DNA of 64,000 nt from Hominenteromicrobium mulieris (GCA_021029595.1 JAJJOY010000002.1:248001-312000), one strand, 5' to 3'. Positions 50,788 through 60,575 are shown, counted from the stretch's first letter. The notes: generated by a model from the letters alone, not told the origin. Made by a program: numbers and translations.

Positions 50788-51675
50788 TCATTTCCTTTCA
50801 GAACCGGCAATGTTACCGGTTTTCTTTTTTTGTCTGCGGCGGATCAGAAGAACTATCAGCAGCAACAGCATCGCCGCAAAGGAAGCTATGAAGCCGATCA
50901 CAAGCCCTTCCGCATATTTCTCTATCCACGTGCTGCCCTCCGGCACTACCTTTTCTTCAACCTCCGCTATGGCTTCTTCGGCCATTTCCACTCTGTGGCC
51001 GCGCACAAGCAATCTGTGCGTATTCACGCCATATGGTGTGCAGGTGAGCAATGTGACATAATCTTGCTGTGTATCAATACGAATGAGGTCTATGTCTGTG
51101 GGCTCCACCACTGCGATGTTGTCCACTTCATAGGCAAGCTTTTCGTTGCAGACGGTCACGAAAAATACATCTCCAAGCTTAAGCTTATCGAGGTCGGTAA
51201 AAAGCTTTGCTCCCGCCATGCCGGAGTGTGCGGAGATCACGGCATGTGTGCCGACGCCGCCTACCGGCAGCGACGTGCCTTCCATGTGACCCGCACCTTT
51301 TTCCATTGCTGCACCGGTCGTGCCGTGATATATAGGCAGGTCTATGTTAATGGTCGGTATCTCTATGTAGCCCATGATGCCGTTATTGGCAAGGTTCAGA
51401 AGATCTTCGTAATCAGGAAGATTTTCCTTTATCTTATCGATGTCTTCGATCTGTACGGTAGAAATCGTTTTGTTATATTCATGTGCCTTTTTAAGGGCTT
51501 CATCAATTTCCGAAGTGTCGAGCTGCTGAAGCTTTTCTTCGTATTCCGTCTGTACGAGCGATTGCGTGCGCTCGTTGTTAATCGATGCAATTAACGGGTA
51601 CGTAGCTGCACCTGCGCCAAGCAGGATCACAAGGATAAAACAGATAATGATGATGGTGTTTTTGCGTTTGCTCAT
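50788..51675 (-). CDS. Class C sortase (pilin polymerase)
   Basis: 295 residues. N-terminal membrane helix, catalytic His in THAVISAHSGMAGAKLF (about 148), Cys in VTLLTCTPYGVNTHRLLVRG (about 212) with Arg in the same segment, and a C-terminal second membrane helix (IGFIASFAAMLLLLIVLLIR), all class C traits. Polymerises the neighbouring pilin through its YPK lysine. Its C-terminal codons carry one dispersed palindrome (TGNIAGS). Overlaps the class B sortase gene by 4 bp. Confidence 0.93.
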   Translation of the reverse strand: MSKRKNTIIIICFILVILLGAGAATYPLIASINNERTQSLVQTEYEEKLQQLDTSEIDEALKKAHEYNKTISTVQIEDIDKIKENLPDYEDLLNLANNGIMGYIEIPTINIDLPIYHGTTGAAMEKGAGHMEGTSLPVGGVGTHAVISAHSGMAGAKLFTDLDKLKLGDVFFVTVCNEKLAYEVDNIAVVEPTDIDLIRIDTQQDYVTLLTCTPYGVNTHRLLVRGHRVEMAEEAIAEVEEKVVPEGSTWIEKYAEGLVIGFIASFAAMLLLLIVLLIRRRQKKKTGNIAGSERK

Positions 51676-52478
51676 TTTTTGATCCCTCCAATCTTTTTTG
51701 CGACGACGATCAGCCTGCCGTTATCGTTGCTGTATTCGCATGTCGATAGAGTAACTAATTTATCTCCATATTCGGCATCAATGCCCGTATCATATAGAGC
51801 ACGCTGCTTACATTCCTGTACGTATGTATTAAAGGTTAATTCGTTGTTCTCGATGTAGTTGTAGTATTGAAAACTGTCTGCTTGATAGGCCGTTGTGATG
51901 ACGACCGCCATGACCTCATATAGCCCCAGCTCGTCTAATGTGTCAAAACGCACGTATTTGTGCTGCTGAAAGAATTTTCTCTTTTTATAGAGCTCAAGAT
52001 CGCTGAACATCCCGCCATCAAGCATGTGGTGGCCGTAAATTATCAAGTTATCGCACGTGCGTATATCGCAGTTTTCCTGTAAATACGGCGTGCCGAGGTT
52101 GCTGTACGCTTTCTCAAAATTTCGACGCAAATAATAATTAGGGCTATCCGGCGACTGCATCACCGGGTAATTGATCTCTGTGCCCGGCACGCGTATCCAG
52201 CCTACAAAATCGGAATTGTAGTTGTGCAGTTCCCCATAAACTTCAAGCAGCTGCGCCACCCGTTTATCTTCCACCGTGCTAATTTGCTCTAAGTCTCCCA
52301 ATTCGTTTTCCGCTGCGTCTACTTTTTCGGCTATGGTTGCAAACATCTCCTTTTGCTCAGCTTTTTGCTGTTGGTTATGGATGAGCAGATACGCGCAAAA
52401 TCCCGCGACGCACAGCAGTAAAATCGCGATGATGATGGCTATGACCTGCGCACCTTTGTACGTTCGCTTTTGGGGCAT
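51672..52478 (-). CDS. Class B-like sortase
   Basis: 268 residues; N-terminal membrane helix, VGWIRVPGTEINYPVMQSPD, catalytic His in IIYGHHMLDGGMFSDL (about 130), Cys in VTLSTCEYS (about 250) and Arg in NGRLIVVAKK. Class B enzymes usually anchor special substrates; here it may attach the pilus base or the adhesins to peptidoglycan. Between the pilin and class C sortase genes. Confidence 0.9.
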   Translation of the reverse strand: MPQKRTYKGAQVIAIIIAILLLCVAGFCAYLLIHNQQQKAEQKEMFATIAEKVDAAENELGDLEQISTVEDKRVAQLLEVYGELHNYNSDFVGWIRVPGTEINYPVMQSPDSPNYYLRRNFEKAYSNLGTPYLQENCDIRTCDNLIIYGHHMLDGGMFSDLELYKKRKFFQQHKYVRFDTLDELGLYEVMAVVITTAYQADSFQYYNYIENNELTFNTYVQECKQRALYDTGIDAEYGDKLVTLSTCEYSNDNGRLIVVAKKIGGIKK

Positions 52479-52525
52479 GTTTTCACCTTCTTCAATTTTT
52501 CCTTATTCAAAATTTTGGTGTACTC

Positions 52526-54706
52526 TTACTTATCTTCCTGCTCTTTTCTTCTCTTGAAAACCAAGAAGAAAATAAATGCAGAAGTGCCGAGGCAGAAGAC
52601 GAGAACGCCGCCGATAGCAAGCGCCTGCGTACCTCTATCACCGGTCATCGGAGTAATGAAAACTCTTGTGTTCACAACTGTCAATGGCGCAATTGCGTTG
52701 GTAGAATCAGTATCCATCTCATCGTCGAGCATCGTGACGTCGTTACCGTCAACCGTTGCAGATGCAGTCTGATAGTTATGAGCCAACTGCTTCTGCGGGA
52801 TGTTGGCGAGCTTATAATCTTCATTGTTCGGGAAGTTGTAGCGCGGGTCGTTCTGGATAACACCGAGTGTATCTTTGCCGTAAATGTCGCACGGGCGGTT
52901 TGCATCATCCACGGACTTGATCGTTACGTCGATGTTATTTTTGAGCAGCGTGTAGCCGTTTGCAGTCTCGAGCTCTGTCCAGATGTACTGGTCGTCCTCA
53001 ACGCCTTTAAGGATGATCTGGCCCTTTTTGCCATTCCATTCGACGGGGTGCATTGCTGTTGCAGAGGCTTCTTTGTCCGTGTGTCCGGTAACATACCAGA
53101 TGCCCTCGTCCTCATTAAGCTGTGCAATTACATAGTAGCCATCGGACGCATTCTGCGCTTTAAAGAGGACGTTATCGAACATCGTCTGTTCTTCTTTACC
53201 GTCGCTAAAGGTTTTCGTGATGTTCGTCGCATACGTGTAAATATGCGCGTCGTCGATAAGGGTGTCGTAGTAGGTGCCATTGGTACGCTTCCATGTGAGG
53301 ACGACTTCGTTTTTGTTTCCGTTGTCACCGTAAACCAGAGACTCATCAGAATTGAGTTTTGCGTCGTAACGGATACGAAGTGTGTAATTGCTGTAACCTG
53401 CATAGAGCTTGCCGTTATCGTTATCGTAAGCCGTATTGGCTGTGTTGATCTCGGCAAGGCCATCATCGGTCATGGAGATCGTCATCGTATGCGTACCGTC
53501 GTTGTTTTCTTCGCGCGTAACTTTGAATTTGCCGTCGGACTGCTTCCACGTGGTAACTTTGTTGGTGCAATTTGCATCGGTAAAGAATTCGAGTGTAACG
53601 CTGTTCGTGCCGCCTACATAAGAGAGGCCGCGGGCCAGAACATCTTGGAACGTATACGCGCTGATATTGGTGGCCGCAGACGTGATCGTCGGCAGTGTGG
53701 AGATGATCTGATATTCTATGGTGTCGCCTGCGGATGCCGTTGCGTTGTGTGTAAAGCCGTCGGTGATAACATCGGTCGCGTTGTTTTTACCGGTGTCTTT
53801 TACAGCTTCACGCACGGTTTTTTCCAGTGTGACAATGCCGGTCTCATTTTTTGGGTAAAGAACAACATTGTAGTTCCAGTCATGACCGCCGGTCGTAATC
53901 TGGTTGCCGGAACCGTCTGCCATACCACCGTCAACAGTGGTCATCGGGAGACTGACAAAGCACGGATTTGTTGTACCTGTCACCATTTCCGGTGTGCGGG
54001 TTTCAACCAGCAGATAGAGACCTACGGGGAGGCCGGTTACGTTGCTGTAGCCGTCCTCGTTCGTTTCGGTCATTGCCGTACCGCCGTTGTTTTTTACGTA
54101 GGCTTCGAGCGAATTCTTAACAGTCGTGGAATTGGCTTCAAGAGCAGCTTTAAGTGCTGCACTAAGTACGTCGGACTGGTAATACCAGTTGTTTGCATCA
54201 AGTGCATTTGCGTTTTCATAGCTGTTTTTGCCGTCTGCAAGGCCGATAGCAGCGAGCATATCTGCGCCTTTGACTTTATCGATTGCATACAGCACCTCAA
54301 TGTGGCTGTCGGTACGACCGCCGTCTTTTTCGGACTCCGTGAACTGCGTGATGTCCGCAATTTTGAGGTAAGTATACTCGACACCTTTAATTGCATAGCC
54401 GTTGCTTGCCTGTCCATTACCAAGTGCAGAAGATGCGCTGTTCGCACCGGTACGCGTTGTGCCACCAAGCACTTCATTTACTTTTGCGTCATACTGGCCG
54501 GTAGAAACGTAGCTGCGTTCGTTCCACACGCCATCTTTTTTGGCGTTGGTAAAGTCATACTTATAAATGGACAGCTGTGCCTTTGCGTCCATATCGATGG
54601 TAGCTTTATCGATAGTAGCCGCCGAGGCCGAGATCAGAGAGGTGCAGGCCAGAGCTGCTGCTAAAGCCAAAGCACCAATGCGAGAGATTAACTTGGATTT
54701 TGCCAT
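52526..54706 (-). CDS. Major pilin, SpaH/EbpB-like, isopeptide-forming
   Basis: 726 residues. Signal peptide (MAKSKLISRIGALALAAALA...SASA); pilin motif WNYNVVLYPKN with the linking Lys at about 286; E-box LLVETRTPE; isopeptide fimbrial D2-type domain (SAGDTIEYQIISTLPTITSA) and a further Cna_B domain (YIWTELETANGYTLL). The sorting signal is atypical, TPMTGDRG instead of LPxTG, followed by a membrane helix and FKRRKEQEDK. AAGGAAATG before ATG. Expected to form covalent pili with the downstream sortases. Confidence 0.92.
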   Translation of the reverse strand: MAKSKLISRIGALALAAALACTSLISASAATIDKATIDMDAKAQLSIYKYDFTNAKKDGVWNERSYVSTGQYDAKVNEVLGGTTRTGANSASSALGNGQASNGYAIKGVEYTYLKIADITQFTESEKDGGRTDSHIEVLYAIDKVKGADMLAAIGLADGKNSYENANALDANNWYYQSDVLSAALKAALEANSTTVKNSLEAYVKNNGGTAMTETNEDGYSNVTGLPVGLYLLVETRTPEMVTGTTNPCFVSLPMTTVDGGMADGSGNQITTGGHDWNYNVVLYPKNETGIVTLEKTVREAVKDTGKNNATDVITDGFTHNATASAGDTIEYQIISTLPTITSAATNISAYTFQDVLARGLSYVGGTNSVTLEFFTDANCTNKVTTWKQSDGKFKVTREENNDGTHTMTISMTDDGLAEINTANTAYDNDNGKLYAGYSNYTLRIRYDAKLNSDESLVYGDNGNKNEVVLTWKRTNGTYYDTLIDDAHIYTYATNITKTFSDGKEEQTMFDNVLFKAQNASDGYYVIAQLNEDEGIWYVTGHTDKEASATAMHPVEWNGKKGQIILKGVEDDQYIWTELETANGYTLLKNNIDVTIKSVDDANRPCDIYGKDTLGVIQNDPRYNFPNNEDYKLANIPQKQLAHNYQTASATVDGNDVTMLDDEMDTDSTNAIAPLTVVNTRVFITPMTGDRGTQALAIGGVLVFCLGTSAFIFFLVFKRRKEQEDK

Positions 54707-54757
54707 TTCTACTCATTTCCTTTCTTCGTTTATTATTCCAAGGGTTGTAGAATCCCC

Positions 54758-57700
54758 TTAAAACCTCTTTTTACGCGTCAGCATTAAAATGCAGGACGCG
54801 GAAATCAGTACAAGAGCAATGCCTACCGGCACGCCCATCATGCCGTTACCGCCTGAAGACGGCAATGTAAAACTTTGATTGTTGACCGCTGTAACAACCA
54901 CATCAACGGTTTCTGTACCGTCATCGAGCACCTGCGGCAAGCTGCCGATAAACAAAGGCGCTGCGAGCAATGTGTTGCCGGACTTCGTGCCGGTTTCGGT
55001 TAAGCGATAAAGAATCGTCACGGTCTGGTTATCGACCTGAAGCCCATTAAAGGTAGTGACGCCGTTTTCATCGGTCACAAGTGCGCCGTCAACGACTGCA
55101 CTTGTGCAACCGCCGATAGAAGGCTTGCTGTCTTCTGCTCTGGCTTCTACCGGGGTCCATGTCGCGCCGTCGTCGGTGCTGTACTCAAGCGTAAACTCTA
55201 CGCCCGGCATAGCATTGCCATCGGCATCAACCTTTTTAGCTGTAATAGAGCCCACGCTCGGGGTATTTTCCTGCGTAACTTCTACGATCTGCTCATCGTG
55301 CTCGATTGCAAAGTCATGCACGGTATCATCAAGTTCATAACCCTTCGGCGCTTCCACCTCTGACCAGTGGTATTGTCCGTAAAGGATCGAGTCTACCTTG
55401 ATTTTTCCGTCCGGCCCGGAAGTTTTGGTTGCAATTACATTACCGTTATCGTCTGTAATCTCAAACTTCGCGCCTTCAAGCGGCGTCACACCGTCGTGGT
55501 CTACTTTAAGGATTTCAAGCGTGCCGCGTGCAATTTGGTTGTAAAAGCGAACCTCTGCCGTCTGTCCATAGGTAAGTGTTATCGTCTGTGCATCCGGCGT
55601 GCGATATTTATCCGGCACGTTGATTTCTTCGACCTTGTACTCATACAGCTGCGTTGCATCTGCATCGACGTATACAGGCATCTGATCTGTAATGATCTCA
55701 CCGGCCGCATTGGTGGTATATGTTTTACTATACCCATCCGCAAGCCGTGTGACCTTGAATGTAAAACCGGCAACATTGCCGTCTTCGGAGGTCTTCACGA
55801 TTTTGAGCGGCGCATACTTGAGCTCGTTTGTGAGCGTCACCTCATACGTTTTACCGTTTTCGTGGACGTCAACATCCAAGTCTTTAAATTCGCGCCCCGG
55901 CACACCCTTAACCTGATGCAGCGTATACGTGCCGTAGGGCAGGTCTTTGGTGGTCGCCTTGCCGTCCGCCCCGGTCACAAGATAATCTCGTTCTGTGTCT
56001 TTTGCGTTGGCATAGCTACCGGCAGATTTGAGATACACCTGATATTCAGTGCCTTGCTCAAGCTGTGCATCCGCGCCAAGCATTTCAATCTGCTTTGTGA
56101 GCGAAATTTTGCCTTTGAATACGTCTTCGGTAAAATCTTCGGGTTCCATTTCGTAAACGGCAGAAGTTACTTTGTCCGACGTAACATTGTACGTATGCAC
56201 CGTTGAATCAAGCTTGTAGCCGACCGGAGCTGAGATTTCCTGAATTTTTATCTCGCCCAAAGGCACGTTGGTAAAATAGAGAATTCCTGAACTATTGGTC
56301 GTTTTTTGAACGGTTTTATCTACACCGTTTTCTTTATACGTAATTGCGTACACAGCACCCGCAAGTGATGCGTTACCAGCAGCTACATTTGTTTTAGTTC
56401 CAGAATCTTTCTTTTTTACCATGATCTTGACATATTGTGGGTCATCCACAACATCCATTGTTGCCGAGTTGTAAGTAAGATAGAATAGATGTGGCGTCGT
56501 ATCTTTTACATATCCGGGAGGCGGAGTTCGTTCCAAAATTGTATATGTTCGATTTGGATATAATTTGCGACTTAACGTCGCAACGCCCGATGTGTTAGTT
56601 GTGAATGATGCAACCGGCGTACCCGTAGCAGAATTACCTTCATACACATCGTACACAGCTCCGGCGAGACTATAATTGCTGTTGCCTGCCGTGATCGACG
56701 TGTTAGCGCTCGTTTTGGTTAGTGTCACCGTCTTAATCAAAGGCACATCGCTGACATTCAGAGTTGCGTCAGCATTGTTGATCCTAACGGTATGCCTTGT
56801 CGTGTCCAAGGCATACCCCGGAGGCGCTTTGGATTCCACGGCGGTATATGTGCCGTTTTTGAGCTTCGCGCTCGAGCTGCCCTTGCCCGATGAATCGGTG
56901 GTGATGGATGCAACTTCCGTACCTGAACTGTTATAGATTTTATACACGGCTCCGGCGAGGCTGTATCCACTGTCGCCGTTTGTGATAGAGACATTGGCAC
57001 TCGTCTTCGTGAGGTTAATATTGTACTCATAGATAATCGGTGTATCGGAGACATTGAGTGTCTTATTACCGTCCATCGTTACTGTATGAGTTTCATTATC
57101 AACGGAGAATCCTTTCGGTGCGGTCTTCTCCTTTACGCTCACTGTTCCCGCAGGCACAACAAGACTCGCCGATCCTGACGAGTTAGTTGTAAGCGTACCA
57201 AGTAATGCATTCGATGTTACTGTTGGAGTATAAATAGTTTGCGTAGTTTTATTCGTAAGATATGTCGATGAAGCATATCCTGTATAGGTCGTACCGTTTG
57301 AATGGGTATATTCAACCCTATACCACGATCCTGATGTGCTAAGATACTTTACGCTTGCTCCATTGGTCATGGTTATCAACACAGAACTGCTTGTATTGGC
57401 AGAGCTACGCAAATTAAGGCCACCACTTGCATTTACGGTGTAATACGTGACTGTTGAGGTTGTATAAGTGGTTTTGTTACCGTAAACTTCGTACACTGCA
57501 CCAGACAAGCTGTAATTGCTGTTATTGTTTGTCAACGAGGGATTAGAGCTTGTCTTATTGAGCGTCAGTGTATATTCAGACGGTGCGTACTTAATAACCA
57601 CGTAATAAGAAGGGCTGGTCTTAGGTGTTATGGTCGAAATATGGTTATTGGAACCAAAACTATGCCACATATTATCTTCGCTGGAGGAGTTTCCCCAGAA

Positions 57701-59137
57701 AAAGCCAATATGCGTATCTCGGTCACTGGCCGATGCTGTTGTCGGCAACATTAAAATAATGTCACCTTTTTCAAGCACACCAGACGAAAGCATATCGCTC
57801 TTTGACTGGAATGCATATGACTTAAGATCACCGTTTGCAATCCAGAAGCAATAGTTTGATGCACCTGCCAAAAGGTTTCGGCTTTTATACGAGCTGTACC
57901 AATCTGCAGAACGACCACCGACCGCCTTAGTCATAAGCCCCTGAACCGAGTTCGCAGGCAACGCAGTATGATTATTCAAGTCAGACGTACCCGCATTTAA
58001 CCCCAATTTACAAAGCACATAGCTGACAAAGCCAGCACAGTTCATACCCACGCTGCCATTGTAGCTTGTATCTCCTTTAGGAGACTGGCTATCCCCGCCT
58101 ACATATGTAGTACCCAAATAGTAGTTATCACTTTGATGCGAAGTAAGTTCAGCTACAACTTTGTCTCTTGTTACTCCGTAATCAGATATTGTTTTCGTCC
58201 CATTAGGTCGATTAAGATACTGATTGACCCAACTCCATGTGTAATCATCCAGTAGCGTGGATACTCCGTATTCTAATACCGGTTCAGGGTTTTCCTTTTT
58301 ACCAGTCTCACTCATGACCTCAAAGTGCAAATGTGGGCCAGTAGAATTGCCAGTGCTGCCGACGCGCCCGATGCGCTGCCCACGCACGACTTTTTCGCCT
58401 TGCTGCACGTTAATTTCAGATAGATGTGCATACAGTGTGGTATTTCCATCTGGATGTTCAATCCGAATCATGTGCCCGTAGCTCATCATGCCGGTGGTGT
58501 CATACGATCCGTCCCAAATCTGCACATAAGTTACAGTGCCTTCTTCGGCTGCCACCACAGCAGAACCAGTAACAGCAGCTATATCCCAAGCTTTGTGTTG
58601 CTCACTGTATTCCTGCGTAATTTCGTCGCCGTCGGGAACTGGGAACAGATAAAGTCCGCCGGTCTCATAGTCCGTTAAGACCTCGTGCTCAAGCTTTATT
58701 GGGTTTGTAACCGGCTGCGGTGACGGCGTAGGCGTCGGCTTTGCAGCAGGTGACGCACTCGGCGCAGCACTGGGCGTAGGAGATGCGGCGACACTCGGCT
58801 CCGGTGTGCTTGTCGGCGTTGCGGTAACTTCGGGTGCAGCCGTGGGCGCTGCGGTAGGTTCTGCCGTCGGGGTCGGTGTAGCGGTGCTTTCCGGCGTAGG
58901 TGTTGGCTCCTGCGTTGGCTCTGTGGTAGATTCCGGGGTAGGCTCCGGTGTCGCTTCAACCTCGGTCGGAAGATCTTCCGAAATTTCTTCCTGCCCGGTA
59001 TCTACATCAAACGAAACTTCAAAGCTCGGGCTTTCCGCAGGCACATCGGCTTCATCCGCCAGAGCACTTAACGGCAGTGACATCGTAAGGATCAACGCCG
59101 CAAGCGCTCCGGCCAAAATCCGTTTTGCTTTCTTCAT
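54758..59137 (-). CDS. Giant anchored protein: M23 + NlpC/P60-like + SH3b + SpaA repeats
   Basis: 1459 residues. Signal peptide; P/T/A stalk; an M23 LytM peptidase (HKAWDIAAVTGSAVVAAEEG and GPHLHFEVM, about 185-270); an NlpC/P60- or CHAP-like amidase (Cys in VGMNCAGFVSYVLCKLG about 366, His in RDTHIGFFWG about 479); an SH3b domain inserted in the first SpaA repeat (GGLNLRSSANTSSSVLITM, about 570); then about seven SpaA/Cna_B domains marked by YSLAGAVYxxY; final LPSSGG, membrane helix and TRKKRF. Probably the pilus tip or shaft adhesin that also trims peptidoglycan. One palindrome interrupts codons near 55767. Confidence 0.9.
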   Translation of the reverse strand: MKKAKRILAGALAALILTMSLPLSALADEADVPAESPSFEVSFDVDTGQEEISEDLPTEVEATPEPTPESTTEPTQEPTPTPESTATPTPTAEPTAAPTAAPEVTATPTSTPEPSVAASPTPSAAPSASPAAKPTPTPSPQPVTNPIKLEHEVLTDYETGGLYLFPVPDGDEITQEYSEQHKAWDIAAVTGSAVVAAEEGTVTYVQIWDGSYDTTGMMSYGHMIRIEHPDGNTTLYAHLSEINVQQGEKVVRGQRIGRVGSTGNSTGPHLHFEVMSETGKKENPEPVLEYGVSTLLDDYTWSWVNQYLNRPNGTKTISDYGVTRDKVVAELTSHQSDNYYLGTTYVGGDSQSPKGDTSYNGSVGMNCAGFVSYVLCKLGLNAGTSDLNNHTALPANSVQGLMTKAVGGRSADWYSSYKSRNLLAGASNYCFWIANGDLKSYAFQSKSDMLSSGVLEKGDIILMLPTTASASDRDTHIGFFWGNSSSEDNMWHSFGSNNHISTITPKTSPSYYVVIKYAPSEYTLTLNKTSSNPSLTNNNSNYSLSGAVYEVYGNKTTYTTSTVTYYTVNASGGLNLRSSANTSSSVLITMTNGASVKYLSTSGSWYRVEYTHSNGTTYTGYASSTYLTNKTTQTIYTPTVTSNALLGTLTTNSSGSASLVVPAGTVSVKEKTAPKGFSVDNETHTVTMDGNKTLNVSDTPIIYEYNINLTKTSANVSITNGDSGYSLAGAVYKIYNSSGTEVASITTDSSGKGSSSAKLKNGTYTAVESKAPPGYALDTTRHTVRINNADATLNVSDVPLIKTVTLTKTSANTSITAGNSNYSLAGAVYDVYEGNSATGTPVASFTTNTSGVATLSRKLYPNRTYTILERTPPPGYVKDTTPHLFYLTYNSATMDVVDDPQYVKIMVKKKDSGTKTNVAAGNASLAGAVYAITYKENGVDKTVQKTTNSSGILYFTNVPLGEIKIQEISAPVGYKLDSTVHTYNVTSDKVTSAVYEMEPEDFTEDVFKGKISLTKQIEMLGADAQLEQGTEYQVYLKSAGSYANAKDTERDYLVTGADGKATTKDLPYGTYTLHQVKGVPGREFKDLDVDVHENGKTYEVTLTNELKYAPLKIVKTSEDGNVAGFTFKVTRLADGYSKTYTTNAAGEIITDQMPVYVDADATQLYEYKVEEINVPDKYRTPDAQTITLTYGQTAEVRFYNQIARGTLEILKVDHDGVTPLEGAKFEITDDNGNVIATKTSGPDGKIKVDSILYGQYHWSEVEAPKGYELDDTVHDFAIEHDEQIVEVTQENTPSVGSITAKKVDADGNAMPGVEFTLEYSTDDGATWTPVEARAEDSKPSIGGCTSAVVDGALVTDENGVTTFNGLQVDNQTVTILYRLTETGTKSGNTLLAAPLFIGSLPQVLDDGTETVDVVVTAVNNQSFTLPSSGGNGMMGVPVGIALVLISASCILMLTRKKRF

Positions 59138-59164
59138 TTTTTGCCATTCCTTTCGTTAGATTTT

Positions 59165-59240
59165 TATATGAAAAAAGCCGCACTCAAAAAGTACGGCTTG
59201 AATTTTTGCAGTAAAAAAGCACCCGATAAAACGGATGCTT
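59165..59240 (-). terminator. Terminator hairpins after second lipoprotein gene
   Basis: AAGCCG...CGGCTT and AGCAxCCG/CGGATGCT hairpins with A/T runs, homologous to 49205-49300. Confidence 0.5.
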
Positions 59241-59261
59241 CATGCTGCAATATTCAATTTT

Positions 59262-60227
59262 TTATTTGTATTCCCAGTGACCTTGTTCTTCTTGCGCAGG
59301 CTCATCAACAACCCAATGCTGACCTGTTTTTACCCAATAAGATTCTCCCGGAACTTCTGTATAACTTCCCATTGAATGCTTTCCTGCTTCGACAAGAGGG
59401 ATTACATGTTCATAGAAGGCATCTGTTGTCGGAAAAGTCTCTTTACACTCATTACATCTATACACTACATCACTCCACCAATACCCATCTTCTTCCCAAT
59501 GACCAACCTCTTCTTTTGCCGGAACATCTACAACCCAAACTTTTTCTTTGGGCTTCGGAGTTGCCGTCGGCGCAGCAGTCGGCTTGGATGTAGGAACTGC
59601 CGTAGGCTTGGCCGTCGGAGCTGTTGTGGGTTTCGCGGTAGGTGCAGCCGTCGGTTTAGCCGTTGCCGTAGGCTTTGGCGTCGCGGTTGCAGACGGCTTA
59701 GAGGTAGGCTTGGCAGTCGGCGTCGCTGTGGGTTTTGCCGTCGGTGCAGTTGTCGGTTTTACGGTTGCTGTAGCAGAAGGCTTTGCAGTCGCGTTGCTGC
59801 CGGAAGATGGTTTACTCGTGGTGTTTCCGGAGCTGGGCTTCGTCGTTGCAGAAGGCTTCGCAGTTGCACTCGGCTTTGATGCCGTACTGCTGGAAGAGCT
59901 CGAGGATGACGGATTGCTCGTCGTGCTGCTCTCTGTTTTAGATGAGACGGATGAGCTGCTTTCTTTCGAGCTCTCGGTCTTACTACTGCTTTCCGTTTTT
60001 GCATCCGGCGTCGCCGTAGGCTTTGCACTCGCGGTGCTTGAGCTTGCTGACGGTTTGCTGCTTTCCGCCGATGCGCTGCTCTCATCGTTCTTTTCCGATA
60101 CCGTGCTGCTTACCGCACTGGATGCGGAGCTTTCCGTTACGGCGCTTTCGGTATTGCTGCCCGCACACGCCGCAAGCGATACCGTAAGCGCCGCCGCCAT
60201 CAATATTGCTGTGATCTCTTTCTTCAT
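59262..60227 (-). CDS. Lipoprotein with S/T/A/P-rich stalk, paralogue of 49314-50096
   Basis: 321 residues. Lipobox SLAACAGS (Cys about 21), a serine-rich stalk, then TAKPTA/TPKP repeats; end domain with VWVVDVPAKEEVGHWE, CNECKETF and a downstream H, then HWVVDEPAQEEQGHWE. Same domain plan as the first lipoprotein but a longer stalk. First gene of the pilus/adhesin block on the minus strand. Confidence 0.85.
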   Translation of the reverse strand: MKKEITAILMAAALTVSLAACAGSNTESAVTESSASSAVSSTVSEKNDESSASAESSKPSASSSTASAKPTATPDAKTESSSKTESSKESSSSVSSKTESSTTSNPSSSSSSSSTASKPSATAKPSATTKPSSGNTTSKPSSGSNATAKPSATATVKPTTAPTAKPTATPTAKPTSKPSATATPKPTATAKPTAAPTAKPTTAPTAKPTAVPTSKPTAAPTATPKPKEKVWVVDVPAKEEVGHWEEDGYWWSDVVYRCNECKETFPTTDAFYEHVIPLVEAGKHSMGSYTEVPGESYWVKTGQHWVVDEPAQEEQGHWEYK

Positions 60228-60251
60228 AGTCGTTCACTCCTCATTGGTTTC

Positions 60252-60280
60252 ATTATAATTCCTATTAAGTTGAAAAGCAA
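60252..60280 (-). promoter_or_regulatory. Promoter of lipoprotein-adhesin-pilus unit 2
   Basis: TTGCTT (60275-60280) - 17 bp - TATAAT (60252-60257), with a dispersed palindrome at 60286 just upstream of the -35 box, the same arrangement as at 50121. Confidence 0.7.
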
Positions 60281-60311
60281 GAAAACCGGCAATATTGCCG
60301 GTTCCTGTATT

Positions 60312-60575
60312 TCAAGACAAGTTAAATTTTTCTTTTCCTCCGTAATTACGCAGAACATCCAGATATTCTTCTGGTAGTGCGTCCAGCTCATTTTTAATCC
60401 GTGTCTGCTGCTCTATCGGAAGATCTTCTAATGGTGTCAATCCGTCGATTTCAATACCGTCTCCTTCTGTCACAAACTCTTCCGGCATCTCGGCGCACCA
60501 GAGATCTTCCCAGTCGTCCTCGCAAATCGCCATACCTTCTGTGCACAACAACACAACTCCGTACATTGCCTTCAT
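60312..60575 (-). CDS. Small acidic protein, paralogue of 41976-42227
   Basis: 87 residues, differing from the other copy at few positions over 79 residues and carrying an extra KEKFNLS tail. Both start MK-MYGVVLL. The second copy here stands near the partition operon, the first beside ardC. Confidence 0.8.
   Translation of the reverse strand: MKAMYGVVLLCTEGMAICEDDWEDLWCAEMPEEFVTEGDGIEIDGLTPLEDLPIEQQTRIKNELDALPEEYLDVLRNYGGKEKFNLS

Noticed and set aside
52778-54664. A 628-codon plus-strand frame opposite the pilin gene
   Set aside because: Antisense shadow of a gene with biased codons; rich in Cys/Val/Arg, no ribosome site, no domain.
49600-59900. CRISPR-like periodicity in lipoprotein stalk regions
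   Set aside because: The repeats are in-frame codons for Pro/Thr/Ala stalks with no constant repeat-spacer spacing; no cas genes in the window.
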